Below are positions 37,590-45,137 of a stretch of DNA of 64,000 bases, piece after piece. The stretch is taken from positions 38,256-102,255 of the forward strand of contig JAFSVU010000027.1 of NCBI GenBank assembly GCA_017444825.1, in the 5' to 3' direction. Position numbers and translations under genes: made by a program. Numbering within the stretch: the stretch's first letter is position 1; the number at the start of each line of letters is the position of its first letter. Source of the DNA: Clostridia bacterium (lineage in GTDB: Bacteria > Bacillota > Clostridia > UBA1212). The notes under the pieces are model-generated. The model searched no databases, was not told the DNA's origin, and worked only from the letters and a program-made list of their open reading frames with translations.

Positions 37590-38492
37590 ATGTCCTACAC
37601 CCTTCAAGTCAGAAAAACACTTCTCTGGTCAGACCTTAAAAACCAATGCTGCAGAAAAACGGAGCTGTTTGTATATCTTTGCGGCCTCTGCGGCTGCTCA
37701 AAGCCTGAGGATGTATTCAGCACCGGCACTGTGGCGGTTAAAAACGAGGATCTGTTTTCCAGAATAAGGTTCATCGTAAAGAAACTGTCGGGAAGCGGCG
37801 ATGATACAGGCGCTTTTTTTGAGACAGACGGTAAAAATGCGGGGGCGGTAAAGCCCGGAGCTTTCGCAAAATTCTTTGCAGGGTCGCAATTTACGGACAT
37901 CTCGCGCCTGGACGATATCCTTGAAAAAGACTGCTGCAGGGCATCTGCGGTGAGGGCCTTCTTTGCGCTTACGGGCACTGTATCCGCTCCCGACGCCCCG
38001 AAAAGCTATATTGAAATATATTTTAGAGACCAGGGCACCGCGGAGTGCTGCAAAAGGATACTTGCGAGTTTCTCAATAAAAAGCGGCTTCTCGAAGAGGC
38101 GGGACAAGTACGTCTGCTATATCAAAAACGCGGAGGGGGTAAGCGATTTCCTTACCATTGCCGGTGCGCCGGGTGAGTCCATCAGATTCCAGGTGGCGAA
38201 GACAGAACGGGAGGTCAGCAACAACGTGAACCGCGTGATGAACTGCGACTACGCCAATATCGAAAAATCAAGGCGCGTATCAGAGCGTGAGGTATTGGCG
38301 ATAAGAAAGCTGAAAGCAAACGGCGGCTTCGATTACCTGCCGGACGACCTCAGAATACTGGCCGAGTTCAGACTCGCCAATCCCGAAATGAACCACACGG
38401 AACTGGGGTCCCTTCAGATACCGCCGGTCACACGGAGCGCGGTCAGCAGAAAGATGAAAATGATATTTGAAGCGGCGGATACGGACTCTTAA
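37590..38492 (+). CDS. whiA: WhiA-family DNA-binding protein
   Basis: WhiA (300 residues) has a degenerate homing-endonuclease N-terminal domain and a C-terminal helix-turn-helix. Visible landmarks are the N-terminal CCRKTELFVYLCGLCG, VNRVMNCDYANIEKS and the C-terminal YLPDDLRILAEFRLANPEMNHTELGSL. In actinobacteria it controls sporulation; in Firmicutes it affects cell division. It usually follows yvcK, which is absent here. No ribosome site is visible before ATG 37590, so the start or its translation is uncertain. Confidence 0.88.
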   Translation: MSYTLQVRKTLLWSDLKNQCCRKTELFVYLCGLCGCSKPEDVFSTGTVAVKNEDLFSRIRFIVKKLSGSGDDTGAFFETDGKNAGAVKPGAFAKFFAGSQFTDISRLDDILEKDCCRASAVRAFFALTGTVSAPDAPKSYIEIYFRDQGTAECCKRILASFSIKSGFSKRRDKYVCYIKNAEGVSDFLTIAGAPGESIRFQVAKTEREVSNNVNRVMNCDYANIEKSRRVSEREVLAIRKLKANGGFDYLPDDLRILAEFRLANPEMNHTELGSLQIPPVTRSAVSRKMKMIFEAADTDS

Positions 38493-38587
38493 AACCCGGT
38501 GGAGGAGGCCCGTGACGCACTGTCTGAGAACATCCCTAAAAAAGCTTAAAAAGATCCAAAATAAAGCCTAACAGACGGTTATTGCGG

Positions 38588-38624
38588 TTGACAAAAACTA
38601 CCTGAAGTTTTATACTTCTTCAGG
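38588..38624 (+). promoter_or_regulatory. nifJ promoter with overlapping palindrome
   Basis: A consensus TTGACA (38588-38593), 17-base spacer and TATACT (38611-38616). CCTGAAG (38601-38607) and CTTCAGG (38618-38624) form an inverted repeat that embraces the -10 box, which is the position expected for a repressor operator. Confidence 0.75.
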
Positions 38625-38653
38625 ATATAAACCCTAAGGAGGTTATCAATTTT

Positions 38654-41600
38654 ATGGCAAGAGAAAAGAAATCGATGGACGGTAACCAGGCCGCCGCGCA
38701 CGTATCGTACGCGTTCACGGAAGTTGCCGGAATTTATCCGATTACACCTTCAAGCCCTATGGCAGACTATGTTGATCAGTGGTCGGCTCAGGGCTTGAAA
38801 AACATCTTCGGCAGTAATGTCAAGGTCATTGAGATGCAGTCTGAGGCCGGCGCCGCAGGTACTGTTCACGGATCTCTCGGATCCGGTGCTCTGACCACCA
38901 CATATACGGCTTCGCAGGGTCTTCTGCTGATGATCCCGAATATGTATAAGATCGCCGGCGAGCTTCTCCCGGCAGTTTTCCATGTTTCCGCCAGATGTGT
39001 TGCGTCCCATGCTCTCAATATTTTCGGAGACCATTCCGACGTGTATGCATGCCGTCAGACAGGTTTTGCGATGCTGGCTGAGACCAACCCTCAGGAGGTC
39101 ATGGACCTGGCTCCCGTAGCTCACCTGGCAGCTATCAAGGGCAGAGTTCCGTTCCTCAACTTCTTCGACGGTTTCCGTACTTCCCACGAGATCCAGAAGA
39201 TCGACGTCTGGAACTACGACGACCTCAAGGAAATGTGTGACATGGACGCCGTTGACGCGTTCCGTAAGAGAGCTCTCAATCCTGAGCACCCCGTAATGCG
39301 CGGTTCCCACGAAAACGGAGACATATTCTTCCAGCACAGAGAAGCATGCAATAAGTATTATGACGCGGTTCCCGGAATCGTTGAAGAATACATGGCTAAG
39401 ATAAACGAAAAGCTCGGAACAGACTATAAGCTTTTCAACTACTACGGCGCACCCGATGCGGATAAAGTTATCATCGCTATGGGTTCTATCTGCGACGTTG
39501 CAGAAGAAGTCATCGACTACCTCACAGCGAAAGGCAAGAAGGTCGGTCTCGTAAAAGTCCGTCTCTACCGTCCTTTCTCAGCAGAGAAACTCGTTGAAGC
39601 TATCCCCGCCACCGCGAAGAAGATCGCTGTTCTTGACAGAACAAAAGAGCCCGGCGCTCTCGGCGAACCTCTTTACCTCGACGTTGTAGCAGCTCTTGAG
39701 GCACAGGGCAGAAAAGCCACCGTCATCGGCGGACGCTATGGTCTCGGTTCCAAGGATACTCCTCCGTCCAGCATATTCGCAGTTTACGATGAACTGGCAA
39801 AGAAGGCTCCGAAGAAGCACTTCACCATCGGTATAAACGACGACGTCACATACCTTTCACTCCCTGAGAAAGCCGCTCCGAACACCGCTGCGGAAGGAAC
39901 CATCGAGTGCAAGTTCTGGGGTCTCGGCGGAGACGGCACAGTCGGCGCAAACAAGAACTCCATAAAGATCATTGGCGATCACACGGACAAGTACGTTCAG
40001 GCATATTTCCAGTATGACTCTAAAAAGACCGGCGGCGTGACCATTTCCCACCTCCGTTTCGGCGATAAGCCCATCAAGAGCCCTTACTACATCAACAAGG
40101 CCGATTTCGTTGCATGCCATAACCCCTCATACGTAACCAAGGGATATAAGATGGTAAACGACGTTAAACCCGGCGGTGTGTTCCTGATCAACTGCCAGTG
40201 GAGCGCAAAGGAGCTTGAGCACCATCTCTCCGATGAAGCAAAGCTCTACATCGCAAAGAACAAGATCCAGCTTTACATAGTTAACGCTATCGACCTGGCC
40301 GCCAAGATCGGTATGGGTAAGAGAACCAATACCATTCTCCAGGCGTCATTCTTCGCTCTTGCGAACGTAATGCCTATCGAGGAAGCTGTTGACTACATGA
40401 AGAAGGCCGCTTACAAGTCCTACTCGAAGAAGGGCCAGGATATCGTTGACATGAACTACAAGGCCATTGACGCCGGTGTCACCGCCTTCAAGAAGGTCAG
40501 AGTTCCTTCCGCATGGAAGAAGATCGAGCTCAAGGCTCAGGAGAAAGCTACCGACGAGTCCACTCCTCTCGAGAAGATGGTCGAGGAAGTCCTTAACCCC
40601 GTATCCAGAATGGACGGCGACTCCCTCCCGGTATCCGCTTTCAACGATTATGCGGACGGCACCTTCTGCCAGGGCGCTTCTGCCTTCGAGAAAAGAGGCG
40701 TTGCGGTCATGGTTCCCGCATGGAACGCAGAGACCTGCGCAAAGTGCAACAGATGCGCATTCGTATGTCCTCACGCAACCATCAGACCGTTTGCTCTTAA
40801 TGACGAAGAACTGGCCGGTGCTCCCGAGAACATGAAAAAGGCTCCGAAGCCGGTGGTCAAGACGAACTACACGTACACACTTGCGGTATCTCCTCTCGAT
40901 TGTATGGGATGCGGCGTATGTATCGGTGTCTGCCCCACAAATTCTCTCAAGATGGTTCCGATGGAAACAGTCATCGACCAGCAGAAAGTATTCGACTACT
41001 GTGTTGAGAAAGTTTCCGAGAAACCCGAGATCTGCGGAACAAACGTCATTTCCAGCCAGTTCAAGAAACCTCTCCTGGAATTCTCCGGCTCCTGTGCAGG
41101 CTGCGCAGAGACTTCCTACGCAAGACTTATCACACAGCTCTTCGGCGACAGAATGTACATATCCAATGCCACCGGCTGCTCCTCCATCTGGGGCGGACCT
41201 GCCGCAACATCGCCGTACACCACAACAGCTGAAGGCAAAGGACCCGCATGGGCGAACTCCCTCTTTGAGGACAACGCTGAGCACGGCCTCGGTATGTACC
41301 TGGGCCAGAAAGCTATCCGCGAGAGACTCATCGAGAAGGTGAGAAAACTCAGCGAGGTTGCCGAGAAGCCCGACGTTAAGGCCGCGGTTGACAAATATCT
41401 TGCAACTCTGGACGACGGAAAAGCAAACGCTGCCGCTACGAAAGAAATGGTAGCTGCTCTTGAGGCCTGCGGATGCGATAAAGCAAAAGAGATCCTCGCT
41501 GAAAAAGATTACCTCTCCAAGAAATCCGTTTGGATATTCGGCGGAGACGGATGGGCTTACGACATTGGTTTCGGCGGCGTTGATCACGTGCTGGCTTCCG

Positions 41601-42187
41601 GCGAAGACGTGAACATCATGGTATTCGATACCGAGGTATATTCAAATACCGGTGGACAGGCTTCTAAAGCGTCGCAGATCGGCCAGGTGGCACAGTTTGC
41701 GGCTGCAGGTAAAGCCATCGCCAAGAAGAGCCTTGCCGAGATCGCAATGTCCTACGGTTACATCTACGTTGCCCAGATAGCTATGGGTGCCGACATGAAC
41801 CAGACCATCAAGGCGATCACAGAGGCTGAGGCTTACCACGGACCGTCCCTCATCATCGGCTACGCTCCCTGCGAGATGCACTCCATTAAGGGCGGCATGA
41901 CAAACTGCCAGGCTGAGATGAAGAAGGCTGTGGACTGCGGATACTGGAATCTCTTCAGATTCAACCCCGCTCTCAAGGCCGAGAAAAAGAATCCTTTCAG
42001 CGTAGACTCCAAGGAAGCTTCCACCAGCTACAGAGACTTCATTATGAACGAGGCACGCTACTCGAGACTTACAAGAGAATTCCCCGACAGAGCAGAGAAA
42101 CTCTTTGCCGAGGCTGAGGAAAACTCCACAGACCGTTACGCACACCTCAAGAAACTCGTCAACCTCTATAGTGAGGAAGAACAGTAA
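38654..42187 (+). CDS. nifJ: Pyruvate:ferredoxin (flavodoxin) oxidoreductase
   Basis: A single-chain PFOR of 1177 residues that oxidises pyruvate to acetyl-CoA and reduces ferredoxin, the central step of clostridial fermentation. Domain order is standard: pyruvate-binding (AYAFTEVAGIYPITPSSPMA), transketolase C, gamma domain, two [4Fe-4S] motifs (CAKCNRCAFVCP from 695; CMGCGVCIGVCP from 750), and TPP domain with GDGWAYDIGFGG. AAGGAGG ribosome site and near-consensus promoter indicate high expression. Synonymous codon choice (for example many TCC, GCT, AAG) also suggests a highly expressed gene. Confidence 0.98.
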   Translation: MAREKKSMDGNQAAAHVSYAFTEVAGIYPITPSSPMADYVDQWSAQGLKNIFGSNVKVIEMQSEAGAAGTVHGSLGSGALTTTYTASQGLLLMIPNMYKIAGELLPAVFHVSARCVASHALNIFGDHSDVYACRQTGFAMLAETNPQEVMDLAPVAHLAAIKGRVPFLNFFDGFRTSHEIQKIDVWNYDDLKEMCDMDAVDAFRKRALNPEHPVMRGSHENGDIFFQHREACNKYYDAVPGIVEEYMAKINEKLGTDYKLFNYYGAPDADKVIIAMGSICDVAEEVIDYLTAKGKKVGLVKVRLYRPFSAEKLVEAIPATAKKIAVLDRTKEPGALGEPLYLDVVAALEAQGRKATVIGGRYGLGSKDTPPSSIFAVYDELAKKAPKKHFTIGINDDVTYLSLPEKAAPNTAAEGTIECKFWGLGGDGTVGANKNSIKIIGDHTDKYVQAYFQYDSKKTGGVTISHLRFGDKPIKSPYYINKADFVACHNPSYVTKGYKMVNDVKPGGVFLINCQWSAKELEHHLSDEAKLYIAKNKIQLYIVNAIDLAAKIGMGKRTNTILQASFFALANVMPIEEAVDYMKKAAYKSYSKKGQDIVDMNYKAIDAGVTAFKKVRVPSAWKKIELKAQEKATDESTPLEKMVEEVLNPVSRMDGDSLPVSAFNDYADGTFCQGASAFEKRGVAVMVPAWNAETCAKCNRCAFVCPHATIRPFALNDEELAGAPENMKKAPKPVVKTNYTYTLAVSPLDCMGCGVCIGVCPTNSLKMVPMETVIDQQKVFDYCVEKVSEKPEICGTNVISSQFKKPLLEFSGSCAGCAETSYARLITQLFGDRMYISNATGCSSIWGGPAATSPYTTTAEGKGPAWANSLFEDNAEHGLGMYLGQKAIRERLIEKVRKLSEVAEKPDVKAAVDKYLATLDDGKANAAATKEMVAALEACGCDKAKEILAEKDYLSKKSVWIFGGDGWAYDIGFGGVDHVLASGEDVNIMVFDTEVYSNTGGQASKASQIGQVAQFAAAGKAIAKKSLAEIAMSYGYIYVAQIAMGADMNQTIKAITEAEAYHGPSLIIGYAPCEMHSIKGGMTNCQAEMKKAVDCGYWNLFRFNPALKAEKKNPFSVDSKEASTSYRDFIMNEARYSRLTREFPDRAEKLFAEAEENSTDRYAHLKKLVNLYSEEEQ

Positions 42188-42201
42188 TCATTAAATATAG
42201 G

Positions 42202-42238
42202 ATGCCGGGCTCCGCAAAACTTTAGCGGGGTCCGGCAT
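42202..42238 (+). terminator. Hairpin after nifJ
   Basis: ATGCCGG (42202-42208) with CCGGCAT (42232-42238), extended inward by CTCCGC/GCGGGG with one mismatch. No T run follows; the next 200 bases are the AT-rich leader of rho with a GCATC/GATGC hairpin and no clear promoter. Confidence 0.6.
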
Positions 42239-42437
42239 GATCACCTGCCGGACATTCAGATTATTCATCGCATCATTGGTTTTTCACCGGTTTCTTTTCT
42301 TTCATTTTTTCTTTACCCATTATCATAAATGACCGCATCGCTAAAGATGCATATCAGCTTACATAAAATTCACACAGAACAGGAATATAACATTGGTTTT
42401 TGGACCGATTATCTATAAAGGAGACTGATTTTATCAT

Positions 42438-44357
42438 ATGAACCCACAGGATGAGCTCAACAAGAAGTCTGTAAAGGACCTGAGGGCTATTGCCGCTGCT
42501 GTCGGTATCGATGCCGCTTCAATGAAAAAGCCCGAAATCATCAAAGCTTTGCTTTCCGCCGGCTCCCCGGACGGTAACGAACAGCCGAAGGAGCCTGAAA
42601 AAGAGGAGCAGGTAAAACCTAAACGGGGAAGACCGAAGAAGATCGCCACCGAAGCTCCGCAGGAAGAAGCAAAGGCCGCAGCTCCGGCAAAGGAAGAGAC
42701 AAAGGAGGAACAGCAGACTCCCGCGGAGGAGGCCACCAAGACACCTGCGCCTGCTCAGCCGCAAAAAAGACAGTCTTCCGAAAACAGAAGCTACAGAAAT
42801 AATTATACGCCCGAACAGAGAAGCGCCGCGGCCTTCAGAAGAGACATCGAAAAAGAGATGGAGCGGAAGGCGATTTTTATGAACTATCAGGACCGGCGCC
42901 AGGGGGGCTATGACCAGCAGAATCCCCGTCAGAACGGAAACCGCGCAGGACAGCAGAGACCCTATGATCAGCGGAACCAAAGCGGAAGATATGCGCAGGA
43001 CAACCGCTTCCAAAGCGACATGAGGCGCCAGAACGACCTGCGACAGCGCCAAAGCGACGTGAGAAACCAGGGCGATCAGCCAAGAAGAGATCCCTTTGGT
43101 TCATATCCTTATGAACGGACACCTGAGCCCGCGGATATTGACACCGCAAAAGAAGAGGCGAGAGCCCAGGAGAGGGAGGCTCAAAGGCTTTCCAATAATG
43201 AGCCCGAAGCAGTCGAGGTCAGACAGCCGGAAGAGGAAAAAGAGTTTACTTGCTACGGTATCCTTGAGATAAACCAGAACGGCTATGGCTTTTTGAGAGC
43301 TGAGACGCTGTACCCCGGAACCAAGGACATTTTTGTGCCGCCACCGCTCATCAGGCGCCATCTGCTGAGAACAGGCGACATGATCACCGGCAAGGCAAAG
43401 CCCCAGTCAAAGGAGTTCAACGCCCAGTACGCGCTCACCACCGTGTGCGAGATCAACGGAATTATAGCCGAAAACGTAACCTCAAGGCCAACGTTTGACT
43501 CCCTCATACCCACATACCCGGACGAGCGTTTCACCCTTGAGGTAACACCCGGCGAATACGCAACGAGGATCATCGACATGTTTGCCCCAATTGGCAAGGG
43601 CCAGCGCGGACTCATAGTTTCTCCTCCGAAAGCAGGTAAAACCGTTCTCCTTAAGACCATCGCCAATTCTCTCCTCCGCAACTACCCGGACGTGCATCTT
43701 ATAATGCTCTTGATCGACGAGCGCCCCGAGGAGGTCACCGACATCAAGGAGTCGGTCAACGCCATGGTCGTGGCTTCGACCTTCGACGAGATGACGTCGA
43801 GGCACGTGGCGGTGTCCGAATTCTGTCTCGAGCATGCGATGCGCATGGTGGAAATGGGCGAGGACGTGGTGATCCTTATGGACAGTATCACGCGTCTTGC
43901 CAGAGCCTACAACCAGGAGGTCACACCCTCGGGACGTTCGCTCTCTGGAGGTCTTGATCCCGCAGCTCTTTACAAACCCAAGAAATTTTTCGGCGCCGCC
44001 AGAAACATCAAAGGCGGCGGAAGCCTCACCATCATTGCCACCGCTCTTGTGGACACTGGCAGCAGACTTGACGACGTTATTTACGAGGAATTCAAGGGCA
44101 CCGGCAACATGGAGCTTCACCTGGACAGGTCCCTTGCCGAGAGACGCATTTTCCCCAGCATCGACATCACGCTATCCGGAACCCGCAAAGAGGAACTTCT
44201 CCTCCCGCCGTCCACACTTGACAAGATATATGCGCTGAGAAGGTCCTTCGCCAATGTAAACAGCGCCAAGGACATCACTGAGGCGGTCATCGACAATCTG
44301 TCCAAGACTGCGACCAACAAGCAGTTTTTGAATACGATCAAGGTGCCGGAAAGGTGA
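42438..44357 (+). CDS. rho: Transcription termination factor Rho with long disordered insert
   Basis: Rho (639 residues) is the hexameric RNA translocase that ends transcription. A Rho_N helical domain (1-45) is followed by about 200 residues rich in Glu/Pro/Ala and then Gln/Asn/Arg (about 48-260), the RNA-binding cold-shock fold (from about 270, [15 protein letters not shown]) and the ATPase with Walker A SPPKAGKT (395-402), [11 protein letters not shown] and the [16 protein letters not shown] region. The usual length is about 420; the excess is the insert, a feature of some Clostridia and actinobacteria that can bind RNA or drive condensation. Confidence 0.96.
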   Translation: MNPQDELNKKSVKDLRAIAAAVGIDAASMKKPEIIKALLSAGSPDGNEQPKEPEKEEQVKPKRGRPKKIATEAPQEEAKAAAPAKEETKEEQQTPAEEATKTPAPAQPQKRQSSENRSYRNNYTPEQRSAAAFRRDIEKEMERKAIFMNYQDRRQGGYDQQNPRQNGNRAGQQRPYDQRNQSGRYAQDNRFQSDMRRQNDLRQRQSDVRNQGDQPRRDPFGSYPYERTPEPADIDTAKEEARAQEREAQRLSNNEPEAVEVRQPEEEKEFTCYGILEINQNGYGFLRAETLYPGTKDIFVPPPLIRRHLLRTGDMITGKAKPQSKEFNAQYALTTVCEINGIIAENVTSRPTFDSLIPTYPDERFTLEVTPGEYATRIIDMFAPIGKGQRGLIVSPPKAGKTVLLKTIANSLLRNYPDVHLIMLLIDERPEEVTDIKESVNAMVVASTFDEMTSRHVAVSEFCLEHAMRMVEMGEDVVILMDSITRLARAYNQEVTPSGRSLSGGLDPAALYKPKKFFGAARNIKGGGSLTIIATALVDTGSRLDDVIYEEFKGTGNMELHLDRSLAERRIFPSIDITLSGTRKEELLLPPSTLDKIYALRRSFANVNSAKDITEAVIDNLSKTATNKQFLNTIKVPER

Positions 44358-44572
44358 AGTTAAAGGGGTGCCGCTCAAGGTAAAAAGTAATAGGTAAAAA
44401 GGCGTCGACCGCATTTCATCGAGGAGCGATTCTGCACGGAGTGCAGCCAAGTGACGAGATGCAAGGTGCGAGACGCGAGCGGTGCCGGACAAAGTAATAA
44501 GTAAGAGGTAATAGTTTGAGGGGTGCCGCCCAAAGTAATAAGTAAGAGGTAATAGGTAAAAATTAATAAGGG
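44358..44572 (+). repeat. Dispersed GTAATAAGTAAGAGG / GGTGCCGCTCAAG repeat, copy 2
   Basis: It starts right after the rho stop: GGGGTGCCGCTCAAGGTAAA, AGTAATAGGTAAAA, a unique GC-rich block (44401-44485), then GCGGTGCCGGACAAAGTAAT, runs of AGTAAGAGGTAATAG, GGGGTGCCGCCCAAAGTAAT and a last run. The unique block has a CTGCAC/GTGCAG hairpin (44432-44446). Two GTCGACC heptamers (44404-44410, 44579-44585) flank most of it. No gene is present in the 330 bases between rho and tRNA-Gly. Confidence 0.8.
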
Positions 44573-44616
44573 GCCCACGTCGACCTAAAAAGTGGCCTTG
44601 TTACGAAGAAAAAGGC

Positions 44617-44645
44617 TTGCATTGTTTTTTTCGATGTGTTATACT
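44617..44645 (+). promoter_or_regulatory. Promoter of the tRNA-Gly/tRNA-Thr operon
   Basis: TTGCAT (44617-44622), 17 bases, TATACT (44640-44645). Transcription should begin inside the following inverted repeat. Confidence 0.75.
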
Positions 44646-44682
44646 CTAATCCGCGCTGAAATGACAGCCGCGGTATTAGAGT
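44643..44682 (+). other. Leader hairpin directly before tRNA-Gly
   Basis: ACTCTAATCCGCGCTG (44643-44658) faces CAGCCGCGGTATTAGAGT (44665-44682), about 16 paired bases with two bulges and loop AAATGA. It ends five bases before the tRNA and could guide 5' processing of the transcript. Confidence 0.6.
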
Positions 44683-44687
44683 CCACT

Positions 44688-44761
44688 GCGGGTATAGTTC
44701 AGTGGCAGAACTTCAGCTTCCCAAGCTGACCATGGGGGTTCGATTCCCCTTACCCGCTCCA
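44688..44761 (+). tRNA. tRNA-Gly(CCC)
   Basis: A full cloverleaf: acceptor GCGGGTA/TACCCGC, D-arm GTTC/GAAC, anticodon stem TCAGC/GCTGA with loop TTCCCAA (anticodon CCC at 44720-44722), T-arm GGGGG-TTCGATT-CCCCT and an encoded CCA (44759-44761). Confidence 0.97.
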
Positions 44762-44765
44762 ACAT

Positions 44766-44841
44766 GCCTCCATAGCTCAGTAGGTAGAGCGCATCCATGG
44801 TAAGGATGAGGTCATCAGTTCGAATCTGATTAGAGGCTCCA
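44766..44841 (+). tRNA. tRNA-Thr(GGT)
   Basis: Acceptor GCCTCCA/TAGAGGC (one C-A mismatch), D-arm GCTC/GAGC, anticodon stem CATCC/GGATG with loop ATGGTAA (anticodon GGT at 44799-44801), T-loop TTCGAAT and an encoded CCA (44839-44841). It is four bases after tRNA-Gly. The AT-rich island begins directly behind it, which fits use of its 3' end as an integration site. Confidence 0.97.
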
Positions 44842-44853
44842 TATTGAAACAAT

Positions 44854-44885
44854 AGGATTGATACCAAAAATATCAGTCCTTTTTT
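44854..44885 (+). terminator. Intrinsic terminator of the tRNA operon
   Basis: AGGATTGATA (44854-44863) pairs with TATCAGTCCT (44871-44880), one G-U pair, followed by TTTTT. Confidence 0.9.
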
Positions 44886-44906
44886 CATTTTTAAGGGTTA
44901 TTTCGC

Positions 44907-45035
44907 TTATTTTAGGCATAAATTACTTTATTTTAGGTGAAGTAGTCCTCTTTTCTTTGCCTTTTTAATATGCAGGCATTTTATGAAAAGCACGATTTGA
45001 TAATAAAAAGCACGAATTAACTATCAAAAGCACGA
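44907..45035. repeat. Short direct repeats: TTATTTTAGG x2 and AAAAGCACGA x3
   Basis: TTATTTTAGG occurs at 44907 and 44928 (21-base period). AAAAGCACGA occurs at 44986, 45006 and 45026, exactly 20 bases apart with unrelated 10-base spacers. Placement of the copies on one DNA face suggests protein-binding sites such as iterons, recombinase arm sites or operators. Confidence 0.75.
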
Positions 45036-45067
45036 ACATTATATTTGTTAAGTGTCTCATTAAAAAA

Positions 45068-45100
45068 TTTTCTGGTTGTTTTCTGGTTGTTTTCTGGTTG
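45068..45100. repeat. Triple tandem TTTTCTGGTTG over a promoter
   Basis: Three perfect 11-base copies (45068, 45079, 45090), one DNA turn apart, cover the -35 region of the gene at 45138. An inverted copy, CAACCAGAAAA, lies at 46260-46270 inside that gene. Confidence 0.85.
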
Positions 45101-45115
45101 TTCTTGTGATATAAT
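45087..45115 (+). promoter_or_regulatory. Promoter of the AlbA/Schlafen-type gene
   Basis: TTGTTT (45087-45092), 17 bases, TATAAT (45110-45115); a second TATAAT overlaps at 45115-45120. The -35 lies within the 11-base repeat array, so a protein bound there would block or recruit polymerase. AGGAGGA precedes the ATG at 45138. Confidence 0.7.
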
Positions 45116-45137
45116 ATAATCGTAGGAGGATTTAAAT

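Noticed and set aside
40346..41587. 413-codon open frame antisense to nifJ
   Set aside because: It is a shadow of a strongly biased, highly expressed gene; no domain, ribosome site or promoter. The same holds for the large antisense frames in glgP and rseP.
44986..45035. CRISPR array
   Set aside because: Three 10-base repeats with 10-base spacers are far too short for CRISPR and no cas gene is present.
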